This document shows, piece after piece, positions 1 to 8,903 of a stretch of DNA of 64,000 bases. The translations under genes and the position numbers were made by a program. This DNA is from Candidatus Rifleibacteriota bacterium. Lineage in GTDB: Bacteria > Muiribacteriota > Ozemobacteria > Ozemobacterales > Ozemobacteraceae. Each line of letters opens with the position of its first letter. The first letter of the stretch is position 1. Where the stretch lies: the NCBI GenBank assembly GCA_015233565.1, contig JADFXM010000024.1:43514-107513 (forward strand). The letters are read 5' to 3'. The notes beneath the pieces are model-generated. The model worked only from the letters and a program-made list of their open reading frames with translations, was not told where the DNA came from and made no database searches.

Positions 1-4
1 CTTT

Positions 5-1732
5 TTGTTTTTATTCTGGACCGATGAAATGATTAATATGGTTTTCTGGGTTCGATTCCAGGAAGAGCTGGCAGACATTGCCGGCAGAGAAGTCCCAAAG
101 CTTGGAACCTCTGAAAGATCTATATTTACTACTGCTATGCAGGAAATGCAGAAAGTGGGAGCGCCTCTGACTGAATTTCCCGAATTTGCGGAACGCATTT
201 CCCCCAACAACTTTATGGTACAAGCCATACGATTAAAATTGACCCGCCTGCGAATTTTAACAAAGTTCGTCGGTTTGGTTTTTTTAGCTTTTTTCATGAT
301 CTCTCTACTTGCCGTCAGAATCATCTATGGAACAGGGGAAAAACGCTGGAAATGGGTCAAATGGCTTTCCAGATTTTTCAACAGGGATTTGGCTGAAAGA
401 CGGCCTTTTTCTGCAATCAGTACTTTCAGTTCTTTTCAGAAAAAAATCTTCGAGATTGTATTTGCCGCTTCAAAGGGAAATCCAGATGGCTCCTTCAAAC
501 TCGATCTTGACTGGTTTTGTAAAATGTTATGGCCTAACGATGAACAAACCTGGCCGAAACGGAAATTACAGGCAGCAGTTGCTTTCACAGAACTTTCCGA
601 GCAATATTTCTTTTTTCAGATTCCCGCTGAAAAATCTACAAATCTTTTAACATTTTGCCCGATTCTTTCAACTGATCCAGGTTATAAGATGGCAATCACA
701 GTAGATTCATCAGGTCGCGAAAAACATGTTTTTGTTGAAGGAAATTTTAAGTTTTCCCCACCCCTCTATCAGCAATATTTGAAATTCCGTTACTCCAAAA
801 TGCCGCATCCTTCCTCATATTCTATTGACGATAAAAAGCATCCCTTCGCGTTCCGTATTTATCTTTACCTCTGGGAAACCAACCAGGAAAATCGTAAAAC
901 CGCAGAGGAATTTGAGACCGGGCACATAAATTCAAACCTTTTCAAACTCATAGATCAAACCTGTCTCGAAATGACACAGGAACACGATAAAGAGCTTTTG
1001 GAAAGATTTCACCGTGATTTGGCATATCTGAAGGAAAGTGGCTTTATTAAAGCTTGGTCCATAGAAGAACATGGCGAATCAGTAAATTTGCTCTGGTACA
1101 AAACAGTTGAACCTTTTGTTTACGATCCAAGAGAAAATGTGTTCTTCCTGAATACTCGCGTTTTAAACGCCAAAACATACCATTTTGATATCACTCATTA
1201 CGCAGAATTGGAAAAAGCCAAACCACTTAAAAGGAAGTGTGCTTTTCTTGATGAATTCAAGGCTCCATGCCCCCGACATGCTATTCCCGGTAGCCCTTAT
1301 TGCAAAAGGCATTCTCAAGCTCTTGGACATGACGGAAAAAGGTTGTTTTATGAAAAGATCAGATCTCTTCCCCCTCCCAACCAAGAAAACCAATCCCCTT
1401 CTTCTCAGTCTTCAACTGCAAATACACGTCAACAGTGGCCGACTTATAAAGAATCCAGTGAGGTAGAGGATATTACGCCAATTGTAACTTCCGCATCCCA
1501 AATAAATTCTGAGATTATCAACCTTCCTGACCAATCCGATTCAAAATCAAATGAAAAATCAGATCTCAAACCCAACGGCCAGCCCGATTCAAAATCAAAG
1601 GAACAATCGAATTTCAAACCTGACGTTCAATCTGCGGTAGAACCTAGTGATCTACCCACTTTCGGATCCATCAAACCACCTGACTCAAACTCAAACTCAA
1701 ACTCAAACTCAAACTCAAATTCAAATAATTAA
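5..1732 (+). CDS. Membrane-anchored protein with C-terminal zinc-finger-like motif, probably 5'-truncated
   Basis: I do not recognise the family. The reading frame is open to the window edge, so the true start is probably upstream; in-window starts are TTG at 5 and ATGs at 29 and 38. One clear hydrophobic segment lies near residues 85-105, followed by a basic stretch (KRWKWVKWLSRFF). The centre is a soluble region rich in aromatic residues. Around residues 413-440 a C-x9-C-x2-H-x7-C-x2-H pattern (KCAFLDEFKAPC then PYCKRH) looks like a small treble-clef or zinc-knuckle site. The last 120 residues are low complexity (Ser, Pro, Lys, Asp) and end in an Asn-Ser run encoded by a hexanucleotide repeat around 1686-1728. 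The function is unknown. A DNA-binding role is only suggested by the Cys/His motif. Confidence 0.6.
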   Translation: MFLFWTDEMINMVFWVRFQEELADIAGREVPKLGTSERSIFTTAMQEMQKVGAPLTEFPEFAERISPNNFMVQAIRLKLTRLRILTKFVGLVFLAFFMISLLAVRIIYGTGEKRWKWVKWLSRFFNRDLAERRPFSAISTFSSFQKKIFEIVFAASKGNPDGSFKLDLDWFCKMLWPNDEQTWPKRKLQAAVAFTELSEQYFFFQIPAEKSTNLLTFCPILSTDPGYKMAITVDSSGREKHVFVEGNFKFSPPLYQQYLKFRYSKMPHPSSYSIDDKKHPFAFRIYLYLWETNQENRKTAEEFETGHINSNLFKLIDQTCLEMTQEHDKELLERFHRDLAYLKESGFIKAWSIEEHGESVNLLWYKTVEPFVYDPRENVFFLNTRVLNAKTYHFDITHYAELEKAKPLKRKCAFLDEFKAPCPRHAIPGSPYCKRHSQALGHDGKRLFYEKIRSLPPPNQENQSPSSQSSTANTRQQWPTYKESSEVEDITPIVTSASQINSEIINLPDQSDSKSNEKSDLKPNGQPDSKSKEQSNFKPDVQSAVEPSDLPTFGSIKPPDSNSNSNSNSNSNSNN

Positions 1733-1900
1733 CTCCTCTTTAACTAGAAATTCGATTCCTTAATTACGTAGCGATAACAAACATTACCGCTAATTTTTGT
1801 AGTATGGAAGAAGTGACTTTCATGAATGAGAAAAATTTATTGTACAAAGTCTTTTTTTTAGGGGATTCATTGCAATGTTAATTAGAGGAGGGTCCATTAG

Positions 1901-3388
1901 ATGAAAAGCAACCCTTGCGATGGTAGCATTTCTTCTTCTGAAGGCAGTTTTTGGAATTCGATTAAATCGCTCGAGGGGCTATTTATCATTTGCGGAATGA
2001 TTTTGTTTTTGGTAAAAGTATATCAAAATCGTTTTCCGATGACTGATTTCAAGGTTTATTACGATGCGGCCCGACATTTTTTGAATTCCGACAATCTTTA
2101 TAATCCATCGCTTTTTTATCGCTTTAAATATCCCCCTTGTTCACCGGCTTTCTTTACTCCTTTTCTTTTGCTCCCTTTTTGGCTGACAAAAGTTCCGGCT
2201 TTTCTAACGATTTTAATCTCCTTCGCTCTGATTTTAAGAACTCTTTCTTATTGGACAAACCAGGAAACCAGAGGCTGGTTAGGCGTTGTGTTCCTTATGG
2301 CTTGGGCGGGGCTTGTGCAATTCGAAATCCACCTTGGACAAGTCACTTTCTTCGAACTCCTGCTCCTTCTTTGGATGTTCGAATATATCGAGACTGAGCA
2401 AAATTGGAAAGCCGGCCTGTTATACGCCGTCAGTTTGCATCTAAAACCATTCGGCTGGACCATCGCACTTTGGGGAGCTGTTCGGGGAAAATACAGATTC
2501 CTTATGCATTCCGCAATTTTTTTTGTAATATTGTGTTTTGTTCCTATGCTGTTTTACGGTTTTTCCGGTACAATTTCCCTTTGGCAAGGTTTTTTTACTG
2601 AAATGATGGATCTGGAAAAACAGAATTTAAGCCTGTTTGCTCTTGGCAATAATTCAATTTCCAGTATCTTCTTCAGATGGACCGGCCTGTCCGGGATGCT
2701 TTCAGAAAGCAATGCAAAATACATCGGAAGCCTGATTAATCTTGCTGTTCTGATAATTCCTTTAATGCTGCTGTTCAAAAAGGATAACTCGGGAAACGCT
2801 CGACTGGAAGGAATCTGGATACTTGCGATTATCCCTGTGATTGGTCCTTCCGATCAGAAATACTTCTTTCTAACACTACCGCTTGCCTGGGTTGCGATAA
2901 ACCGATTCAGAGAACTTCCCCGTTCAGCCAAGATTCTTATAGTTCTTGGGCTGACTTGCATCGGATTCAATATTTACGATCTCTGGGGAAAGAAAATATC
3001 GCATTGGCTAACGGACATTTCAATAACTGGAGTAGGCGGCTTCTTTATCTATCTGAGCGGTTATTATACTTCCTTGAAAGAAAGCGAAAAAAAACTTTCC
3101 TATGCACCGGGGATAGTAAATCTATTCAACATCAGAGAAATAAGGATATTCGCTATCGTTATTTTTCTATTTCTTGTGCCCACAATCTATTTTAAAGCTA
3201 TAAATCGCAACTCAGGATTCATCTGCTTAAAATGCCATGAAATAATGATCCAAGGAAATCGACACCATGGAATCAAAAGCCTGGAGGGGCGTCCAATTTG
3301 TAAAAGTTGTGGGTCCGCGAATATCATTTCTCTAGATGAATACGAGAAGATGAATGATCTCTCGAGCAAAACTGTTCCTGCACTTTAA
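1901..3388 (+). CDS. GT87-like polytopic glycosyltransferase with C-terminal zinc ribbon
   Basis: This is a multi-pass membrane protein of 495 residues. It carries the DUF2029/GT87 signature near the first extracytoplasmic loop (TDFKVYYDAARHFL, then LYNPSLFYRFKYPP). That family comprises polyprenyl-phosphate-dependent mannosyltransferases and relatives, which add sugars to lipids or proteins outside the membrane. About ten hydrophobic segments follow. After the last one (about residue 415-430) there is a tail with two CxxC pairs (CLKC and CKSC, about 25 residues apart) that should form a zinc ribbon; this is unusual for the family. The start at 1901 is supported by a GAGGAGG ribosome binding site 10-15 bases upstream. 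It stands alone on this strand. The sugar and acceptor cannot be told from sequence. Confidence 0.7.
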   Translation: MKSNPCDGSISSSEGSFWNSIKSLEGLFIICGMILFLVKVYQNRFPMTDFKVYYDAARHFLNSDNLYNPSLFYRFKYPPCSPAFFTPFLLLPFWLTKVPAFLTILISFALILRTLSYWTNQETRGWLGVVFLMAWAGLVQFEIHLGQVTFFELLLLLWMFEYIETEQNWKAGLLYAVSLHLKPFGWTIALWGAVRGKYRFLMHSAIFFVILCFVPMLFYGFSGTISLWQGFFTEMMDLEKQNLSLFALGNNSISSIFFRWTGLSGMLSESNAKYIGSLINLAVLIIPLMLLFKKDNSGNARLEGIWILAIIPVIGPSDQKYFFLTLPLAWVAINRFRELPRSAKILIVLGLTCIGFNIYDLWGKKISHWLTDISITGVGGFFIYLSGYYTSLKESEKKLSYAPGIVNLFNIREIRIFAIVIFLFLVPTIYFKAINRNSGFICLKCHEIMIQGNRHHGIKSLEGRPICKSCGSANIISLDEYEKMNDLSSKTVPAL

Positions 3389-3395
3389 CTTTTTA

Positions 3396-3600
3396 ATACC
3401 AATTATTATTAATCCGTAGGTATGCTTAAATCCTCCAAAAAAAGATTTTCCATAAAATCATTGGAAAGCGTTGGACGTTTTTCTGAATATTCAATTTTTT
3501 TCGAATAAGGTTGCTTCATCGTCTATGGCTCCCCACGTTGTCGGAAAGTTTCTTCAGCAGCCAAGAAGATTGAAACCCACGAACTAATTATGAATGGTAT
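3396..3600. repeat. Dispersed 205-bp repeat, copy 1
   Basis: This stretch is nearly identical to 63659-63861 at the other end of the window, in the same orientation. The two differ by scattered substitutions and a small indel in the middle (around 3523-3532). Copy 2 keeps a short open frame that copy 1 has lost through the indel. No terminal inverted repeats were found, so it may be the remnant of a mobile element or of a decayed gene. Confidence 0.85.
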
Positions 3601-3727
3601 AAATGGCTCAAATTCATTGGTATAGAGTTTAGGCACGCGTTCAACCCGCTTAATTGAACGTGAGCACGAAAATTCCGGGTAATATGGGCAGAATAAATCG
3701 TGGAAACACAGGGTTTTTGTGAATATT
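3601..3727. other. Non-coding remainder between convergent genes
   Basis: I see no gene here. It contains an imperfect hairpin around 3633-3662, where GCGTTCAA pairs loosely with TTGAACGT. Confidence 0.5.
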
Positions 3728-3759
3728 AAAAAACCAGCTTCGAATTTTCGAAGCGGGTT
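3728..3759 (-). terminator. Rho-independent terminator of the spermidine-synthase-like gene
   Basis: The perfect 8-bp stem GCTTCGAA/TTCGAAGC at 3737-3754 is extended, after one mismatch, by AACC/GGTT. Read on the minus strand it is followed by a run of six T. It lies about 70 bases past the stop at 3828, in the right orientation to end that transcript. Confidence 0.75.
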
Positions 3760-3827
3760 AAAATTTGAAAATTTTGTGATTAAAATTCTTCTTCGTGACT
3801 GCTTTCAGCCCTTCTTTCCGAATTAAA

Positions 3828-6389
3828 TCAGGACAACAGGCTGCGGTTATTGGGTTCAGACAACAAAAGAGAAGCGAAGGTAATACCGTATGCGAGAGTT
3901 GCTACCACAAGTACGATAGTATAGCTGAATGTCATAGCAAGCATCATCCCGAGAGTTGAGGCAATAACTCCGCAAATCCCGTTGATTCCCCACATCCATG
4001 GAACCAGGCTTTTTCGTCCGGTTTCGGTCAAGTTTCTGATTCCCAAAGGGCAAATCATTCCCATTAGTAGTGCCAAGGGAGAAATTGAGACTAACGTTAC
4101 AAAAAGTCTGGCAATCCAACTCCCACCTGCGAAGTGCTCCAATAGGCATGGAAGAACCCAAGCAGTCAGCAGGGTTGCTGCCATTACTCCTGTCAAGGCC
4201 CACTGAGTTTTTCGAATCAAATCTTTAGAATCGAACCTTGAGGTAAGAAAGCTCCCTCCGCTTCCAAACAGTAGCAAAGCAAAAAGGACCACTGAAATTG
4301 AGTGGGAAGGATGACCCAAAAAAAGGATATAACGCTGAATCAACGCAACTTCGATTAGCATAAAGCCAAGTCCTATTCCACCAAAATACATAAAATGAGG
4401 GATAAGAGCAGGCCTCGAAATTGACAAAGCATCGGGATGTTCCCTTTGAAAAGTCTGAATTGGTTTCACCAGGAAAAGGATACAAGCATACATCATCCCG
4501 ATGAAAGCCGCCCCTAAAATCAGGGTGGCACGGCTACCATGGCTAAAATCCCCCATTTTTAAAGCATCGACCCAACTTTGTATTGGACGATCAATATTAA
4601 AGAAAAATGGTCGGTCGTCGGATGGGGAACTCAAATCAAACGGATCGTTGGCAAGGGATTTAGAATCCAACCGTAAAAGGTTCCCTAAATCAAAGCTGGT
4701 TGTTGAATTCGGGGTAATTTGGGGCCATAACAGATTAAATCCGCGACTTTCGCACAGTTTCTGCAATACAACCTGTTCATTTTGCGTAATAGGAGAGCGT
4801 TTAAGCAACATCGAAGCAACATAGGTTGAAAGATATCCTGGACATGTCAACATGGCAATATGCTCTTGCGGTTTTTTTACTCCTGCCCGACGAAGCGTTT
4901 CTGCCATCATCACAGCAACCCGAGCCGATTCACCATATCGTACAGGATCGAACCATCGTGAAACGCTGAGAATACCATCCGGCTGCAAATGCGAAAAATA
5001 GAGATCAAAAGCTTCTTGTGTATATAAGCTGTTTTCCGTCATAACCAGGGTTCCTGCCATTGAAGAAGCCCAGGTATCAATCATTGACATCTGGATTAAA
5101 TCATAGTTCTGAGCGCGTCGGAATAACTCATGGCGAGCTTCCCCAACAGTCAGATGAACACGTGGATGGGAGTAAGGCCGTCCACTGAAGTCGCCAAAAA
5201 CATTTTCAACTGCATCTACGACAGCAGGGTTCAATTCCACAACATCAACCGCTCCGGAGGCAAAAGACAAGGCAGTCAGCACGTCACGGCCGCCACCTCC
5301 ACCGATAATGAAAGTTTTCTGGATAGGTTGTCCCAAAGCCAAGCGCCAGGAATATCCAGCTGCAGTAACATCCCATGCGAGAAAATCGAGTTTTCCCTTT
5401 TCCCCCATTGCCCCAATACCGTTCTGAAGAATTGGAGTCCCTGCATCTGCGTCGAGTTGTAACCACAGGGTGGGGAGTACAGTTCCGGAAAAAGTTCTGC
5501 TAATCCCCCAACCCACTTGCCATAAACGGCGCAATTCCTCAATTTGTTGTGGCGTGACTTTTATCCCCTGGCGGTTTTGAAACATTTCAATTGCTGCACT
5601 GGAACCGGGAATTTCAGTTGTCACAGAAACCCGAGCTAAGGCATTCCAAGTAACCCATTTTACAGAACTCTGGTCCTGGCCTTTCGCAAAATTTAAACGA
5701 AACCAATCCTGCCAGATAACACTCCCACAACATACTGCTACTAAGGTTAGCGTCAGGACTAAGCCTCCCCATTTTGTACGCGAGTTCCCAAGACTCAATG
5801 AAAAAAGTGAACCAGCCCCAGCGGTAGCAGCAGCACACAAAAAAATGACATTCACAGCAGGAAAATAATTGAGTAACGGAACAACCAGTAAACATCCCCC
5901 TGCTGCTCCAATCAAATCATATAAATAAAGGCGAGATATGTCTTGTGAGTAGCTTCCCAGGATTACTGCAATAACATAACCACTGAAGTAGAAACAAACA
6001 AAAAATAACGCTGTTCCAAGAGCTATCTGAATTGGTTGGAATCCTGGTCCCCAGTTACGGGCTACAATGAAAACAAATCCAAGAGCAGCCAAGAGAGTAC
6101 CTATCGCCGATAGAAAAGCTGCACTTATGCTGTCAACAGCGGTTACGGGAGGGTTCCTAAATCGCATCCCCTTAAAAACTGAAATTGCTGAAGCTGCGAT
6201 GCCGAGCATAACTACCGAAAGTATGAGAAATGCAGAATGATAACTAACCGTAACCGACATTAGACGTGTCAAGGCAATCTGTGCAATCAGAACACTCATT
6301 GAAGTGAGTGTCAAACCAAAGACCACTGAGATTGGAGCTCGCGATGTTTCGCTTGGATTTATATTTGTTGCTGCCATGCTTTTACTCAC
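3828..6389 (-). CDS. Polytopic membrane protein with spermidine-synthase-like domain
   Basis: The protein has 853 residues. It has about seven hydrophobic segments (residues 15-235), a soluble central domain (about 250-620) and about seven more membrane segments at the C terminus. The central domain carries the SAM/decarboxylated-SAM-binding glycine-rich motif of spermidine synthases (TFIIGGGGGRDVLTAL), then VDVVELNPAVV and YDLIQMSMIDTW. Such fused proteins are common in bacteria, but few have a known reaction; polyamine or another aminopropyl or methyl transfer at the membrane is the family inference. The start at 6389 gives an N terminus (MSKSMAATN) that leads directly into the first membrane segment. 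It is a single gene with its own downstream terminator. Confidence 0.75.
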   Translation of the reverse strand: MSKSMAATNINPSETSRAPISVVFGLTLTSMSVLIAQIALTRLMSVTVSYHSAFLILSVVMLGIAASAISVFKGMRFRNPPVTAVDSISAAFLSAIGTLLAALGFVFIVARNWGPGFQPIQIALGTALFFVCFYFSGYVIAVILGSYSQDISRLYLYDLIGAAGGCLLVVPLLNYFPAVNVIFLCAAATAGAGSLFSLSLGNSRTKWGGLVLTLTLVAVCCGSVIWQDWFRLNFAKGQDQSSVKWVTWNALARVSVTTEIPGSSAAIEMFQNRQGIKVTPQQIEELRRLWQVGWGISRTFSGTVLPTLWLQLDADAGTPILQNGIGAMGEKGKLDFLAWDVTAAGYSWRLALGQPIQKTFIIGGGGGRDVLTALSFASGAVDVVELNPAVVDAVENVFGDFSGRPYSHPRVHLTVGEARHELFRRAQNYDLIQMSMIDTWASSMAGTLVMTENSLYTQEAFDLYFSHLQPDGILSVSRWFDPVRYGESARVAVMMAETLRRAGVKKPQEHIAMLTCPGYLSTYVASMLLKRSPITQNEQVVLQKLCESRGFNLLWPQITPNSTTSFDLGNLLRLDSKSLANDPFDLSSPSDDRPFFFNIDRPIQSWVDALKMGDFSHGSRATLILGAAFIGMMYACILFLVKPIQTFQREHPDALSISRPALIPHFMYFGGIGLGFMLIEVALIQRYILFLGHPSHSISVVLFALLLFGSGGSFLTSRFDSKDLIRKTQWALTGVMAATLLTAWVLPCLLEHFAGGSWIARLFVTLVSISPLALLMGMICPLGIRNLTETGRKSLVPWMWGINGICGVIASTLGMMLAMTFSYTIVLVVATLAYGITFASLLLSEPNNRSLLS

Positions 6390-6542
6390 TTAAGATATCG
6401 AATTTCGAATCATATTAGAAAATGGCGTAAAACTTCGGACGAAAATCAAATGAAATTAATTTCTCCCTATATTTTTTGTTTAAATAGAATTTCCTAAAGG
6501 ATTAAATTTACTGGATGCGAAGGCTTGCCACCTCCCAGAACT
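6390..6542. other. Intergenic, no feature seen
   Basis: This spacer lies between the start of the membrane protein gene and the decayed 3' end of the nucleotidyltransferase pseudogene. I see nothing recognisable in it. Confidence 0.4.
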
Positions 6543-7055
6543 TCAATCAAAAGTTGGGCTTACTTCCTTCACCCAATGAAGATGCAAAGGAACGATGAAG
6601 AAAGTGAAAAGACCAATGCCACAAGAACCAGGTTTCTCATTTTTTGCCTGAACAAGATCGCTCAAAGCCATCAATTCAATGATTCCACCTTTTTCAAATT
6701 CTATAGTCGTTCTTCTCTTCCAAAGCTGCTGAAAATCAACAACTCCTCGTATTTTAGACATTATATCAACCCTCATTCCATCGGCTTCAGGATGATAACA
6801 GCGGAAATGAACCGCATGTCCCTTTTGAAGGTATTCAATTTAAAAAGGAGGAACAGCAATTACTTTAGCATGTAATTCATTCATGGCCGCCTGGAGTTTC
6901 TGAAGATTTTCAGATTGACAGAAAATTGCTAAATCAGTGTCGCGGCTAAATTCGGCTCCGCCGTATAACACGCATGCCTGGCCGCCCATAAGCAGATATT
7001 TGACCTGATGCTTTTGGATCGTAGAAAGGACTTTGTGTATCTGGTTCGGGGTCAA
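6543..7055 (-). pseudogene. MNT-type nucleotidyltransferase gene with in-frame stop
   Basis: Residues 1-71 (from 7055) carry the nucleotidyltransferase fold motif GGQACVLYGG followed by SRDTDLAIF, with the D-x-D metal site as DTD. A TAA at 6840-6842 stops translation after VIAVPPF. The same frame continues without another stop into IEYLQKGHAVHFRCYHPEADG and then MRVDIMSK and LWKRRTTIEF, which read as the natural continuation of this family. After QAK (about 6640) the sequence no longer resembles the family. The gene therefore has a nonsense mutation and probably a damaged 3' end. Its relatives are minimal nucleotidyltransferases, some of which act in toxin-antitoxin pairs. It overlaps the small gene 6946-7212 by 110 bases. 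Confidence 0.7.
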
Positions 7056-7212
7056 GTGAGCCTCCCAGCATAATAAAAGTATTCCATAATTGTTGTGATC
7101 TTGCCCAGCGTTCTTGGGGCGTCAGAGTATACCATTCGGTCCATTCATCTTCTGAAAAGACTTCAAATGGTTTGGAATTCTCGGGAATATAATTTGTTTT
7201 TTTCATACTCAC
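6946..7212 (-). CDS. Small conserved-looking partner of the nucleotidyltransferase
   Basis: This 88-residue soluble protein has a helical aromatic centre (DEWTEWYTLTPQERWARS), then LGGSLDPEPDTQSPFYDP, and a basic end (GRPGMRVIRRSRI). I recall small proteins of this shape encoded just before nucleotidyltransferase genes, but I cannot name a family. Its last 110 bases are read in a second frame by the nucleotidyltransferase gene starting at 7055, a long overlap that would couple the two. The partner is broken by a stop, so this may be the surviving half of a former pair. The start could be the ATG at 7212 or at 7206. Confidence 0.55.
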   Translation of the reverse strand: MSMKKTNYIPENSKPFEVFSEDEWTEWYTLTPQERWARSQQLWNTFIMLGGSLDPEPDTQSPFYDPKASGQISAYGRPGMRVIRRSRI

Positions 7213-7438
7213 TCAATGATTTTACCACAACAATTTCTTGCCACAAATGTTTGATTTATTTGGTCGTGAAAATAGCTGATGCCAGCTATGATGGGTTTGT
7301 GTGTTGATTGTTGTTTCATAGGTTTTTGGTTTTATTTTTTTTCGGCAAGTTTTGGGTATTTTTACTTTTTGTAGAAAAAAAATAAAAAAGTTGTTTTTGG
7401 GTATTGTACCTGTGTTTCTACTGTGGCATTATTGGAAA

Positions 7439-8767
7439 ATGAAAAAGATAATTGAGACTCTTCAACTTAACCGTCTTCTTCACGGAATCCGCAAAGATTT
7501 TTTGCAGGTTGGTGATTCTATAACAACCTCTGCAAGTGATTTCCAATATCCTATCGCAGATGTGCTTATGTCTGGTCTAGCAATGATGTTTGTTCAGGAT
7601 CCAAGCATGTTAGAATTTCAAAGACGACTTCAGGAAAGGAAAAGAAGCAATAATCTGAATACCATTTTTGGAGTAGAGAATATTCCCGAAAACACTCAGT
7701 TCCGCGAGATTCTTGATCCTGTAAATCCAAGTGAGGTACAAGTGAGTTTTGAAACCTGTATTCGTGCCTTACAACAAACTCGCATATGGTCAAAATTTCG
7801 TGTTCTGGATGGTCGTTATGCTGTTTTATTGGACGGATTTGAGTTTTTCAGAAGTGATAAACGTGGTTGCCCTCATTGTCTTGAGTATGATCATAAAGAT
7901 GGTCGTAAAGATTATGCTCACAAATGTCTTGCTGTTACGCTGGCACATCCAACAGCCAAAACTCCTATTCCAATTCTTCTCGAGGAAATTAAACAGGAAG
8001 ATGGAACAAAGAAACAAGATTGTGAATTTAATGCCGCTAAAAGGGTTATTCCTGTTTTGGCAAAACAATATCCACATTTAGACATGATACTTGTCGGTGA
8101 CGGGTTATTTTCAAAGGGACCAATGATTATAGAAGTCAAAAATGCTGGTTTAAGCTATATTTTTGTGGCCAAGCCTACTGATCATACCACTCTTGAGGAA
8201 AATATTGCAGGATTGAGGCTTTGCAGTGGCGTCGAGAAACTTGAAATTGCAGAAGATAATGGTACAAAAAAGGTTTATGAATGGAGCAAAGATGTTGAGC
8301 TTAACGGAAGCAGTGAGCTGAAAACCAATTGGTTTAGTTATACTGAGACATTAAAAACAGGAAAAATAAAATATCGTAATTCATGGGTTACCGATATAAA
8401 ACCTACTCGAAAAAATATTCAGGAATTGGTTGAGGTTGGAAGACATAGGTGGCAGATAGAAAATCAGGTTTTTAATGTACTTAAAAACCATGGGCATCAT
8501 CTTGAACATAATTTTGGTCATGGAAAAAAACATCTGGCTTTTATTTTCATTATTTTAAATTTTTTGGCGTTTATGCTTCATCAAATACTTGCTTTGTCAG
8601 ACAAACTTTTTCAAGCAACTCAAGAATGGGTTGGAACAAAAGATGGACTGTGGTTGGAAATAAGAGTGTTACTGAACCGTTTTGTTTGGAAAAGTTGGGA
8701 AGCGTTACTAAATCACATGCTGGATCGAAGTGATGAACAATGCTTGGAATGCGAATCGCAAAGATGA
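7439..8767 (+). CDS. DDE-type transposase
   Basis: The protein has about 442 residues from the ATG at 7439. An upstream in-frame TTG at 7352 would add a hydrophobic, basic stretch that looks non-native. The features are those of IS4-like or ISDol1-like DDE transposases: RYAVLLDGFEFF as a first catalytic Asp region, MILVGDGLFSK as a second, and a C-terminal RHRWQIENQVFNVLKNHG block containing the catalytic Glu, followed by HHLEHNFGHG. The frame is intact. I could not find terminal inverted repeats or a target duplication in the flanks, so the element limits are undefined. It sits in a stretch full of broken genes. Confidence 0.75.
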   Translation: MKKIIETLQLNRLLHGIRKDFLQVGDSITTSASDFQYPIADVLMSGLAMMFVQDPSMLEFQRRLQERKRSNNLNTIFGVENIPENTQFREILDPVNPSEVQVSFETCIRALQQTRIWSKFRVLDGRYAVLLDGFEFFRSDKRGCPHCLEYDHKDGRKDYAHKCLAVTLAHPTAKTPIPILLEEIKQEDGTKKQDCEFNAAKRVIPVLAKQYPHLDMILVGDGLFSKGPMIIEVKNAGLSYIFVAKPTDHTTLEENIAGLRLCSGVEKLEIAEDNGTKKVYEWSKDVELNGSSELKTNWFSYTETLKTGKIKYRNSWVTDIKPTRKNIQELVEVGRHRWQIENQVFNVLKNHGHHLEHNFGHGKKHLAFIFIILNFLAFMLHQILALSDKLFQATQEWVGTKDGLWLEIRVLLNRFVWKSWEALLNHMLDRSDEQCLECESQR

Positions 8768-8903
8768 ATCGAACAAAAGTCTTGTCGAAATGGGTACCCA
8801 GACTCAAACCGATAATTGCTGAGCTGATGCAGAAATTGCATAGTCTACTCAATGCCATGTATAATCCTTGATTACAGAATGAAAATCTAGCGAAAAAAGT
8901 GAA

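Noticed and set aside
45..60. GGTTCGATTCC, a tRNA T-arm-like string
   Set aside because: No matching acceptor stem or anticodon arm around it; it lies inside an open coding frame.
6525..6875. Plus-strand open frame of 116 codons
   Set aside because: It is antisense to the nucleotidyltransferase pseudogene, whose reading matches a family.
7220..8900. Terminal inverted repeats around the intact transposase
   Set aside because: I compared both flanks by eye and found no convincing pair, so the element ends are not called.
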